A stretch of DNA of 64,000 nucleotides from Sphingomonas naphthae. Lineage in GTDB: Bacteria > Pseudomonadota > Alphaproteobacteria > Sphingomonadales > Sphingomonadaceae. The stretch is taken from NCBI RefSeq assembly GCF_028607085.1, contig NZ_CP117411.1, positions 868,001-932,000 of the forward strand, written 5' to 3'. Of this stretch, positions 1 to 7,480 are shown piece after piece. Position numbers and translations under genes: made by a program. The notes beneath the pieces are model-generated. The model was not told the origin of the DNA. It did no database searches and saw only the letters and a list, made by a program, of their open reading frames with translations. The first letter of the stretch is position 1, and every line of letters starts with the position of its first letter.

Positions 1-119
1 CCCGTCATATTGGCGGTGAACACTTTGCCCAGGCCCAATACGCTGATCGCATCGACCAGCCCGGTCACGACCGACAGCACAAGCAGGAGTTTGGGAAGCG
101 GAGAGGGGGTATCGGGCAT
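1..119 (-). CDS. YoaK family (DUF1275) membrane protein, N-terminal part only
   Basis: The reverse strand carries an ATG at 119 that opens a frame running off the window edge, giving 39 residues. They start MPDTPSPLPKLL and include VTGLVDAISVLGLG and FTANMTG, the signature N-terminus of DUF1275/YoaK membrane proteins, whose function is unknown. A hydrophobic first helix is visible. The gene starts 12 bases after the stop of the alginate-export-type gene, so it is probably the last visible member of the minus-strand operon. The C-terminal three quarters lie outside the window, so integrity cannot be judged. Confidence 0.8.
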   Translation of the reverse strand, partial: MPDTPSPLPKLLLVLSVVTGLVDAISVLGLGKVFTANMT

Positions 120-131
120 CAGCCAGACCTT

Positions 132-1475
132 TCAGAAACGGAAGTTGCTTTCGAGACAGAGCATCCCGATCGTGCGGGCGGCGCCGGTATCGCGCAGAAA
201 GCGCCCCGCCGCGAAGGCGGAGAGCGAGGCGGAAAGTTCCAGTTCAGGCGTGGCCTGCCAGGCAACCGTCGCCTCCATCTCCTTCCCGATGAATCGCGCG
301 CTCGATCCGCCGGCCGGGCGGATCAGATTGCCCGGAATGGCGTAGACGCCATCGGCCGCAGCGTACCGCCAGTAGACCATGGCGGAGAAGCCGGCGGAGA
401 GCCCGTTGCCGAGCGAAAGGCCGACATGGGGATTGGCGCTCACGATATTGCTCGGGCCGATCGGTGACAGTTCACCGAAATATTTTCCCTTGGGAAACAA
501 GGCGTTGAAGGCGCCGAGCGTGCGGTCGCCTGCGGTGCGGTCCCCGCTCACGACGTTCAAGCGCAGCGTCGCCTCGGGCGCCAATGGTGCGGCAGGCCAG
601 CTCTTGCCGCCCTCGACGGCAATGGTCCACGCGCGGCTATGTTGGCCCCCGAAGCGACCGAATTGCGCAACCGCCTCGATATTCCAGCGCCAGTCGTGGC
701 GGCTGCCGTGGAGGCGCGCGCCGAGGCTGTGGCGCCGCTCGCGCCCAATCTGCCCGGCATAGCGCGCGGCGTGATTGCGATAGTCGAGATGATAAAGGTC
801 GATGCCGGGAAATGCGGCATAGATGCCCGTCAACGATCGGGTCTTGGCACGGCGGTCGTCGAAACTTGCGGGCCCCGGCGTCACCGGGCGCACGGCGATC
901 AGGCTTACGCGCGCCGGGCCGATCGTCGCCAGCGCGCGAAAACCATCGAACGCCAGCGGCACGTTCGGTCCATACCGGGTGCCGATCAGCCGCTCGCTGC
1001 CGAGCGACAGCATCTGGCGGCCGGCGCGCAGGGTCACAGGCCCAAGCCGGACGTCCGCGAACGCCTGCATCATGTCGATCCGTGTCTGGTCGATCGGGCC
1101 GGCCGCGGGGGCGACCCCGATCGCATAAGCGGCGATCGGCTGGACGAAAGCGCGCATCGGTCCGGCGTGCAAATCGGCATAGGGCATGGTCCGCAGCCAC
1201 AGATACCCGTCGTCCCGCTCCGCCCCCCAGGACGGCGATCGATAGCTTTCGCTGCGCGCCCGGATTTCGATACCGGTGGTCAAATAGACATTCGCATCAA
1301 GCGGGATATATTTGAACGGCTCGGTCCAGCGCGTCTCCCCGCCAGGTGCATTGGCGAGGTTCGACCAATCCTCGTCGTAGCGGGTCGTCGTCAGGGTCGG
1401 CGGCTGCCAGGCCTCGCGTGTCTGCGCCGCCGCCGGGGCAGCGATCACGGCGGCGGCGAGGATCAGCCTACGCAC
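132..1475 (-). CDS. Alginate export family outer-membrane porin
   Basis: The 447-residue product begins with a clear signal peptide (MRRLILAAAVIAAPAAAQ, residues 1-18) and ends in Phe (SNFRF), as expected for an outer-membrane beta-barrel. The body is rich in alternating aromatic strands and contains AGRQMLSLGSERLIGTRYG around residues 156-174, typical of the alginate export domain found in AlgE-like porins. In proteobacteria outside Pseudomonas these proteins are widespread and rarely linked to alginate, so a small-molecule porin for this operon is the safer reading. The start overlaps the end of the upstream DoxX gene by 8 bases, which indicates translational coupling. Confidence 0.82.
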   Translation of the reverse strand: MRRLILAAAVIAAPAAAQTREAWQPPTLTTTRYDEDWSNLANAPGGETRWTEPFKYIPLDANVYLTTGIEIRARSESYRSPSWGAERDDGYLWLRTMPYADLHAGPMRAFVQPIAAYAIGVAPAAGPIDQTRIDMMQAFADVRLGPVTLRAGRQMLSLGSERLIGTRYGPNVPLAFDGFRALATIGPARVSLIAVRPVTPGPASFDDRRAKTRSLTGIYAAFPGIDLYHLDYRNHAARYAGQIGRERRHSLGARLHGSRHDWRWNIEAVAQFGRFGGQHSRAWTIAVEGGKSWPAAPLAPEATLRLNVVSGDRTAGDRTLGAFNALFPKGKYFGELSPIGPSNIVSANPHVGLSLGNGLSAGFSAMVYWRYAAADGVYAIPGNLIRPAGGSSARFIGKEMEATVAWQATPELELSASLSAFAAGRFLRDTGAARTIGMLCLESNFRF

Positions 1476-1893
1476 GGTCGCGGCGGGTGATCATGGCGAC
1501 CAGCACGAAGCCGCCGATCAGGCCGGTGTGCTCGAAGAAGGCGTTGGTCGCCATGAAGCGCGCCACCCCACCCGGCATCGACCAGAAAGCGTTGGCGGTG
1601 ATCGCGGCAAGCAGCGTGAACACGCCGAGCATACCCGCCCCGAGCCATACCAGCCGCCCCGACAGGATCAGGAGCGGGCCGATCAGTTCGATCGCGATCG
1701 TCAACGCCGCCCACATCGCAGGCGGGCTCATGCCGAAATGGGCCTGCTCCGCCACCGCCGCCGGCCAGTCGGACAGCTTGACGATGCCGCCGAGCAGATA
1801 GGCGCCGACCAGCGCCAGCCGGGCGACAAACCCCACCGGCGGCCAATCGAGGATGCGGCCCACGAAGCGGGGCGTTTGCGGATATGTCATCAT
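1468..1893 (-). CDS. DoxX family integral membrane protein
   Basis: This is a protein of about 141 residues with four hydrophobic segments. It contains the DoxX-type stretches RLALVGAYLLGGIVKLSDWP and IELIGPLLILSGRLVWLGAG. DoxX proteins are small inner-membrane proteins of poorly defined redox-related roles. I chose the ATG at 1893 (MMTYPQTP) because GGAG lies five bases upstream; an in-frame ATG at 1911 just after the amidohydrolase stop is possible but has a weaker ribosome site. The gene sits between the amidohydrolase and the porin with overlaps or short gaps, so it belongs to the same transcript. Confidence 0.8.
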   Translation of the reverse strand: MMTYPQTPRFVGRILDWPPVGFVARLALVGAYLLGGIVKLSDWPAAVAEQAHFGMSPPAMWAALTIAIELIGPLLILSGRLVWLGAGMLGVFTLLAAITANAFWSMPGGVARFMATNAFFEHTGLIGGFVLVAMITRRDRA

Positions 1894-1913
1894 GGTTTCT
1901 CCCATCCTCATCG

Positions 1914-3842
1914 TCAGACCGCCCAGCAGCCGCAACCGAACGCCCCCCAGAAGGTCTGCACGTCCGCCGCCGGCACGGTTCCGCCGAGGGCGGCGGCATG
2001 GTCGTGGCCGTGAACCTGGCAGGCGCTGGCGCAGCCGCAGGCCGATGCCATCTTTGTCGCCTCCGGCGAGCGGTGATATCCGCCGAAGATCGCGACGGGT
2101 GACCAGTCCGGCATCGGGCGCGGCAGCGCCGGGGCAAGCGGCGCATAATCGCCTTCGCCATGGACGACCTTGCCGCCAAGCATCGTCAGGATCGAGCGCA
2201 GGTGCGGAATGTCGCGTTCGGGCACCGTGAAATAATCACCCGAGAGGATGGCGAGATCGGCGAACTGGCCCGCCCTGATCTGCCCCTTCTTGCCGACTTC
2301 GCTCGAGAACCAGGTATTTTCGTGCGTCCACATGCGGAGCGCCTTTTCGCGGCTCACGCGGTTGGCGCTCGGATACAGCCCAAGCCCGCCCACCGTCTTG
2401 CCGGTAACCAGCCAGTTGAGCGACACCCACGGATTGTAGCTCGCCACGCGCGTAGCATCGGTGCCCGCTCCGACGGGAATGCCGGCGGCGATCATCTTCG
2501 CGATCGGCGGGGTCCGCTCGGCGGCTTTCGCGCCATAACGTTCGACGAAATATTCGCCCTGATAGGCCATCCGATGCTGCACGGCGATGCCGCCGCCCAG
2601 CGCCGCGATACGATCGATGTTGCGATCGCTGATCGTCTCGGCGTGATCGAAGAACCAGTTGATCCCGGTGAACGGGATGTCGCGCGCGACCTTCTCATAC
2701 ACGTCGAGCGCGCGGCCGATCGTCTGGTCGTAGGTGGCGTGCAGCCGCCACGGCCATTTATGTTCGGCGAGAAGCCGGATGACCGGTTCCAGATCGCCTT
2801 CCATGCTGGGCGGCATATCGGGTCGCTCGACCCGGAAATCCTCGAAATCGGCGGCGGAATAGACCAGCATCTCGCCGGCGCCATTATGACGGTAGCTGTC
2901 GTCGCCCTGTCCCGGCGAAACCTGGCCGACCCAGCCGCGAAAGTCCGCCAGTTCGTCCTTGGGCTTCTGCGTGAACAGATTGTAGCTGATGCGGAGCGTC
3001 AGCTGACCGTCACGATGCAGCTTTTCGATAATCCCGTAATCGTCAGGGTAGTTCTGGAAACCACCGCCCGCATCGATCACGCCGGTAACCCCCAGCGCGT
3101 TCATCTCGCGCATGAAATGCCGCGTCGAGTTCAACTGATATTCGGGCGGCAGCTTCGGTCCCTTGGCGAGGGTCGAGTATAGGATGGTCGCATTGGGCTG
3201 CGCCAGCAACAACCCGGTCGGGTTGCCCGCCGCGTCGCGCACGATCTCGCCGCCGGGCGGATTGGGCGTATCCTTCGTATACCCTACCACGCGCAGGGCA
3301 GCGGCATTCAGCAGGGCACGATCATAGAGATGGAGGATGAACACCGGCGTATCGGGTGCGGCGGCGTTCAGTTCGGCGATGGTCGGCAGCCGCTTCTCGG
3401 CGAATTGATGCTCGGTGAAACCGCCGACCACCCGCACCCATTGCGGGGCCGGTGTATTGTCGACCTGACGCTTCAGCATTGCCATCGCATCGGCCAGGGT
3501 GGGAACGCCATCCCAGCGCAGCTCCATATTGTAGTTCAGGCCGCCGCGAATGATGTGCATGTGGCTGTCGATCAGGCCGGGGATGATCCGGCGGCCCCCG
3601 GCATCGATCACGTCGGCCAGCGGCGCGGCGGCGCGCACGTCGGCTTCGGTGCCGACGGCGAGGAATTTGCCGTCGCGGATGGCGATGGCCTGCGCGTCGG
3701 GATTCTCGCGATCGAGCGTGGTCACCCTGGCGTTGACGATGATGCGATCGGACATGACGGGTTTCCTGGTGACGGCGGACAGGGGGGCGGCGATCGCGGC
3801 GGCAGCGGCCCCGATCAGCGTCTGGCGGCGGGTCGGAGTCAT
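1914..3842 (-). CDS. Exported amidohydrolase (YtcJ-like, Amidohydro_3)
   Basis: The 642-residue product starts with a Tat-like leader (MTPTRRQTLIGAAAAAIAAP) and then shows the amidohydrolase fold: an N-terminal beta-sandwich, the metal motif PGLIDSHMH near residue 100, and GAGTDATR in the C-terminal third. YtcJ-like enzymes hydrolyse amide or ester bonds with one or two metal ions, and the substrate here is unknown. The start at 3842 is supported by a 4-base ATGA overlap with the XapX gene; the open frame upstream is read-through of the alpha/beta hydrolase in another frame. The last about 55 residues form an unusual Cys/His-rich tail (ACGCASACQVHGHDH and GCGCW). Confidence 0.85.
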   Translation of the reverse strand: MTPTRRQTLIGAAAAAIAAPLSAVTRKPVMSDRIIVNARVTTLDRENPDAQAIAIRDGKFLAVGTEADVRAAAPLADVIDAGGRRIIPGLIDSHMHIIRGGLNYNMELRWDGVPTLADAMAMLKRQVDNTPAPQWVRVVGGFTEHQFAEKRLPTIAELNAAAPDTPVFILHLYDRALLNAAALRVVGYTKDTPNPPGGEIVRDAAGNPTGLLLAQPNATILYSTLAKGPKLPPEYQLNSTRHFMREMNALGVTGVIDAGGGFQNYPDDYGIIEKLHRDGQLTLRISYNLFTQKPKDELADFRGWVGQVSPGQGDDSYRHNGAGEMLVYSAADFEDFRVERPDMPPSMEGDLEPVIRLLAEHKWPWRLHATYDQTIGRALDVYEKVARDIPFTGINWFFDHAETISDRNIDRIAALGGGIAVQHRMAYQGEYFVERYGAKAAERTPPIAKMIAAGIPVGAGTDATRVASYNPWVSLNWLVTGKTVGGLGLYPSANRVSREKALRMWTHENTWFSSEVGKKGQIRAGQFADLAILSGDYFTVPERDIPHLRSILTMLGGKVVHGEGDYAPLAPALPRPMPDWSPVAIFGGYHRSPEATKMASACGCASACQVHGHDHAAALGGTVPAADVQTFWGAFGCGCWAV

Positions 3843-4081
3843 GCCCGTCGACCCCCCGTCAGCGTACCGAGCACAGGGCCGGCACCTTGGGTGCGGAGGT
3901 AGGCGATTGCGTCTGATCGACAGCCGAGCCGCTTCGCCAGCGGCACCAGTTGCTCGCCCAGCAGGATGCCGAGCAGGCCGATCAGCGCGATCGTCGGCGG
4001 CGCGGGCGATCGGACGCCGAGAAAGCTGTAGATGATCCCGACCAGCAGGCCGGACCCGAGCGAGAGAAAATAGGGTTTCAT
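3839..4081 (-). CDS. XapX domain protein
   Basis: An 80-residue protein with two hydrophobic segments (LSLGSGLLVGIIYSFLGVRS and TIALIGLLGILLGEQLVPL). The FLGVRSPAPPTIALIGLLGI stretch is the hallmark of XapX/DUF1427 proteins, small inner-membrane proteins first noted in a xanthosine operon and of unknown function. It overlaps the amidohydrolase start by 4 bases and follows the alpha/beta hydrolase by 27 bases, so it is co-transcribed with both. XapX genes commonly accompany isochorismatase-like and amidohydrolase genes, which matches this neighbourhood. Confidence 0.83.
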   Translation of the reverse strand: MKPYFLSLGSGLLVGIIYSFLGVRSPAPPTIALIGLLGILLGEQLVPLAKRLGCRSDAIAYLRTQGAGPVLGTLTGGRRA

Positions 4082-4108
4082 CGGATGATCCTTCCCGGCG
4101 TCGGCAGA

Positions 4109-4927
4109 TCAGCTGCGGGCGAAGGCGAGCAGGTCGGCGTTGAGCCGATCCTGATGCGTGGCAGGAAAGCCGTGCGGCGCGCCTTCGTAGACGATGAGCG
4201 AGGCGTCGGGCACCAGCGTCGCGGCGACCTTGCCGGTGGTGGCGAAGGGCACGACCTGATCGGCATCGCCATGAATGACGAGCGTAGGTACGTCGATCGC
4301 CTTCAAGTCGGCCGTGAAGTCGCTTTCCGAGAACTGCCGCACGCACGCATACTGGCCGAACGCACCGCCCGACATGCCCTGCTGCCAGAAAGCCTGGCGG
4401 AGCCCTTCGCTGGCCGGCACGCCCCGGTTGAAGCCGAAGAAGGTCTCCGGGAAATCGAGATAGAATTGCGAGCGGTTGTCGGCCACCGCCTTGCGGACGC
4501 CATCGAACACCTCGATCGGCACGCCATCCGGGTTATCCGCGGTCTTCACCATGATGGGCGTGACGGCGCCCAGCAGCACCATCTTGGCGACCCGCGCCGT
4601 GCCGTGGCGGCCGACGTAGCGGGAAATCTCTCCGCCGCCGGTAGAATGGCCCACAAGGATGGCATCGGTGAGATCCAGCGCATCGATCACGGTCGCCAGA
4701 TCATCGGCATAGGTGTCCATCTCGTTGCCGGTCGCCGGCTGGTCCGAACGGCCATGGCCGCGCCGGTCGTGGGCGATCACGCGAAAGCCGTTCTGGCTGA
4801 GGAACAACATCTGCCCGTCCCAGGCATCGGCGTTCAGCGGCCAGCCGTGCGAAAAGACGATCGGCTGGCCTTGGCCGAAATCACGGTAGAAGATGCGGGT
4901 GCCGTCGGCGGTGGTGACGTAGCTCAT
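4109..4927 (-). CDS. Alpha/beta hydrolase, non-heme chloroperoxidase/arylesterase type
   Basis: The 272-residue protein carries a full serine-hydrolase triad: Ser95 in GHSTGG, Asp223 in HGDADQVVP and His252 in APHGF. The numbering is close to that of the cofactor-free chloroperoxidases of Pseudomonas and Streptomyces. Those enzymes are esterases in vivo that form peracids from short carboxylic acids and peroxide. The start MSYVTTADG was chosen by family alignment; a longer frame upstream adds 18 residues without homology. No signal peptide is seen, so a cytoplasmic esterase or lactonase is likely. It lies between the isochorismatase-like and XapX genes. Confidence 0.88.
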   Translation of the reverse strand: MSYVTTADGTRIFYRDFGQGQPIVFSHGWPLNADAWDGQMLFLSQNGFRVIAHDRRGHGRSDQPATGNEMDTYADDLATVIDALDLTDAILVGHSTGGGEISRYVGRHGTARVAKMVLLGAVTPIMVKTADNPDGVPIEVFDGVRKAVADNRSQFYLDFPETFFGFNRGVPASEGLRQAFWQQGMSGGAFGQYACVRQFSESDFTADLKAIDVPTLVIHGDADQVVPFATTGKVAATLVPDASLIVYEGAPHGFPATHQDRLNADLLAFARS

Positions 4928-4999
4928 GGGGATTCTCCTGGGGTATGGGATCGCGGGGCAAGGAACACCCGGGCGGCACATCGCCCGGGTGTCGGCGGA

Positions 5000-5659
5000 T
5001 CAGGCGTGGCCGCCTTCGGACGCACCGAACATCGTCTTGGCGTAGGTGACGCCCAGCCCGTAGGCGCCGCCCCACTTCTTCGCGATACCGGTAGTGGAAT
5101 CGTAGGTTTCCGTGCGCGCCCAATCGCGTTGCAGCTCAAGCAGATACTGGAGCGAGGTCATCGGCTTCGCGCCGAGCTGGATCATCCGCTGCACAGCGCG
5201 CTCATGGGCTTCGGTGGAGATGTCGCCACAGGCATCGGCGATGAAATAGGCGTCGAACCCCTGATCGATGGCTGAAGCCACCGGCCCGACGATGCAGACG
5301 CTGGTCCACAGGCCGGCAAAGACGATGCGCGGCTTGCCGATGCGATTGATCTCATCGATCACCGCCGCATCCTCCCAGGTGTTCATCGAGGTGCGGTCGA
5401 GCATCGGCTGGCCGCCGAAGGCGTCCACGATCTCTTCGAACATCGGTCCGGAAAAGCTCTTCTCGGCGACGGTCGTCAGGATCGTCGGCACGCTGAACGA
5501 CTTGGCCGCGCGGCTGATGAGCGCAGCGTTGTTGCGCAGCAGTTCGGCCGAGATCGATTTGGTCGCAAAGGCCATCTGCGACTGGAAATCGATCAGCACC
5601 AGCATGTGGTCGGTCGGCGAGATCAGCGACTTGCCGGGGTTGGCGGTGGCGGTGGGCAT
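5000..5659 (-). CDS. Isochorismatase-family cysteine hydrolase (YcaC-like)
   Basis: The 219-residue product has the isochorismatase-like Rossmann fold with the catalytic Asp24 (VLIDFQ) and Cys122 in LWTSVCIVGP, followed by the AxxxGF segment. The third residue of the usual Asp-Lys-Cys triad could not be assigned with certainty. Relatives include YcaC and various amidases and nitrilase-like hydrolases, so the substrate is open. This is the first gene of the minus-strand string that runs to the left window edge, with a gap of about 70 bases to the alpha/beta hydrolase. Confidence 0.85.
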   Translation of the reverse strand: MPTATANPGKSLISPTDHMLVLIDFQSQMAFATKSISAELLRNNAALISRAAKSFSVPTILTTVAEKSFSGPMFEEIVDAFGGQPMLDRTSMNTWEDAAVIDEINRIGKPRIVFAGLWTSVCIVGPVASAIDQGFDAYFIADACGDISTEAHERAVQRMIQLGAKPMTSLQYLLELQRDWARTETYDSTTGIAKKWGGAYGLGVTYAKTMFGASEGGHA

Positions 5660-5970
5660 CGGCGTTTCCTTCGTGCGAGAGCAGTATGTCTTGGTCGGTA
5701 GACATTCACTACAGCCCGCTGGCTTCCAGGTTCAGCCGCATAAGTTTGGCGATTTTGTTCGATGAAATAGAAAGGTCGGATTGGGTCGGATCAGCCTGGT
5801 TTGCGCGCCGATCGTCTGCTTCAGGCATCGTTGGCGAGCGGCGGCGCCTTGTTCGAAGGGCACCGTGTCACGACCCGATCACCACTATTGATCTTTAGAT
5901 TAATAATGGAATAGGTAGAGCGACTGCGCGCGGATGGTTGTCGGCAATCGTCGCGCCGAGGAGGCCAACG
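5660..5970. other. Divergent intergenic region
   Basis: This gap separates the minus-strand isochorismatase operon from the plus-strand dioxygenase gene and should hold both promoters. An AT-rich patch around 5880-5915, including TAGATTAATAATGG, stands out against the GC-rich background and is the best promoter candidate. A 39-codon minus-strand ORF at 5709-5828 has no ribosome site and no recognisable product. No RNA gene or strong palindrome was found. Confidence 0.5.
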
Positions 5971-6840
5971 ATGATGACGCAAACCTTGTCCCCGGTGATC
6001 CCGCTGACGATCGAACCGATCACGCCGGCGGTCGGCGCCTATGTCCGGCTCGATGCTCGCGATATTCTCGGTGACGGCGTACCGGACCGGATCATGGCGG
6101 CGCTGAACCGCTACAACGTGCTCGTCTTTCCCCGGCTTCATCTGCCGGACGAGGACTTTCTCGCGCTGACCGCCGTGCTCGGCGACATGCAGCAATCGAG
6201 CGTCACCGATGACGGATCGACCGCCGCCGAGAAGGGCATCTTCCGCATCGCGCTGGACAAGGATGACAAGACCCAGCTCGATTTCATCCGGGGCAACGAT
6301 CATTGGCATATGGACGGCACCTCCTATTCGGTGCCCGGCAAGGCGACGCTCCTGAAGTGCGAGGTGGCGCCGGCCGAGGGGGGCGATACCGGTTTCGCCA
6401 ATCTCTTCGCGGCCTATGCGGCGCTGCCGGAGGAACGGCGGGCGGCGCTGGAGGGGCTGCGGGTGGTCCATTGCCTCGCGGCGGTCGGCAAGAAGCTGTA
6501 CGCCGATCCCACCGAGGACGATTTCCGGCGCTGGGAGGCGGTGTTCCCGCCGCGCGAACATCCCCTGGTGTGGAAGCAGAAGGACGGCCGGTCGTCGATG
6601 GTGATCGGATCGACCGCCGACGACATCGTCGGAATGGAGCATGAGGCCGGCATGGCGATCCTGCGCGACCTGATGGATTGGGCGACCGGGCCGGCCTTCA
6701 CCTATCGCCACGCGTGGCAGGCGGGCGATCTGGTGATCTTCAACAATCCGGGGCTGCTCCACCGCTCCTACCCCTATGAGGCGAGTGCCGGCCGGGTGAT
6801 GCACCGCACGACATTGAAGGGCGTTGAAGCCACCGCCTGA
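5971..6840 (+). CDS. TauD/TfdA-family Fe(II)/2-oxoglutarate dioxygenase
   Basis: The 289-residue protein shows the TauD/TfdA facial triad: His113 and Asp115 in HWHMD and distal His264 in GLLHRS, with Arg275 or Arg279 available for 2-oxoglutarate. These enzymes couple 2-oxoglutarate decarboxylation to hydroxylation, often cleaving ethers, sulfonates or aryloxy acids; the actual substrate is unknown. The start at 5971 is set by an excellent GAGGAGG ribosome site at 5958-5964, while the upstream in-frame ATG at 5938 has none. The gene is convergent with a SnoaL-like gene across a GC-rich hairpin. Confidence 0.88.
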   Translation: MMTQTLSPVIPLTIEPITPAVGAYVRLDARDILGDGVPDRIMAALNRYNVLVFPRLHLPDEDFLALTAVLGDMQQSSVTDDGSTAAEKGIFRIALDKDDKTQLDFIRGNDHWHMDGTSYSVPGKATLLKCEVAPAEGGDTGFANLFAAYAALPEERRAALEGLRVVHCLAAVGKKLYADPTEDDFRRWEAVFPPREHPLVWKQKDGRSSMVIGSTADDIVGMEHEAGMAILRDLMDWATGPAFTYRHAWQAGDLVIFNNPGLLHRSYPYEASAGRVMHRTTLKGVEATA

Positions 6841-6848
6841 CCGCGCGA

Positions 6849-6884
6849 GGGCGGGCGGACCGCGAGCCGCTCGCCCGCCCGCCC
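6849..6884. terminator. GC-rich hairpin between convergent genes, terminator-like
   Basis: GGGCGGGCGG at 6849-6858 can pair with CCGCCCGCCC at 6875-6884. The right arm lies in a run of about five CGCC tetramers (6872-6891), so several registers are possible. It sits in the 59-base gap between two convergent stop codons. No T-run follows, so its efficiency as an intrinsic terminator is uncertain. Confidence 0.45.
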
Positions 6885-6899
6885 GCCCGCCGTATCGCC

Positions 6900-7448
6900 T
6901 TACCAGCGCACCCCTTCGCGGCTGGCGACGAACGGGCGCTGATAGGACGGGTCGTCCTTGCTCCACAGCGCCTTCAGGAAGCCCTTCACATTCTTGGAAT
7001 GGACCCAGGTGCCGTCGGTGTCGGCGGACATCTCGATCGTGCAGCGGCGGACCAGCATCCGCCATTCGCCGTTCCGCCGCTCCATCTGGTCGAGATAGCG
7101 GCCGAAGGCGATCGTGGTCGTCTTGCCGTCCAGCCAGAACAGCCCGCCGACGACATAGGATTCGCAATAGGCCGTATCGCCGTCGATCTCGCAGATGTGG
7201 TTGGTGATGTTGTGGCTGGTCATGTGGAAGTTGGTGTAATGGCCCCTGTTGGCCCGCTCGGGATAATCCGGGGCGGTGGTGATGCTTGGGCCATGTTCGT
7301 CGACGCCCTCGCCCCACCAGCAGCCGGCGATCTGATCGATATCCTGCCGATCGCGGGCGCGACATTCGCGCTGGATGCAATCCAATATGTCCTGCCGATC
7401 CTTCAGCTCGCGGACGGTGGCGCGTAAGTCTTCGAGTTCGCTGGTCAT
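6900..7448 (-). CDS. SnoaL-like / NTF2-fold protein
   Basis: A 182-residue protein starting MTSELEDLRATVRELKDR with a short helical N-terminus, then the DILDCI segment and the NTF2-like cone (TSHNITNHICEIDGDTAYCE, GRYLDQMERRNGEW). SnoaL-like proteins of this kind in sphingomonad catabolic clusters act as dehydratases, isomerases or small hydroxylases, so no reaction can be fixed. It is a clear paralogue of the gene at 13541-14104, sharing DRxDILDCI, DEHG, HNIT and the SYQRP C-terminus. It lies 32 bases downstream of the PQQ dehydrogenase and probably shares its transcript. Confidence 0.8.
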   Translation of the reverse strand: MTSELEDLRATVRELKDRQDILDCIQRECRARDRQDIDQIAGCWWGEGVDEHGPSITTAPDYPERANRGHYTNFHMTSHNITNHICEIDGDTAYCESYVVGGLFWLDGKTTTIAFGRYLDQMERRNGEWRMLVRRCTIEMSADTDGTWVHSKNVKGFLKALWSKDDPSYQRPFVASREGVRW

Positions 7449-7480
7449 GGGGCCTCGCGCTTGGGGTTCTCTGGGGCGGG

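Noticed and set aside
5709-5828. 39-codon minus-strand ORF in the 5.7-kb intergenic region
   Set aside because: No ribosome-binding site, no recognisable family, and it lies in a divergent promoter region.
6872-6891. Tandem CGCC tetramers, considered as a CRISPR or satellite repeat
   Set aside because: Only five units of 4 bases with no spacers; better explained as one arm of a GC hairpin between convergent genes.
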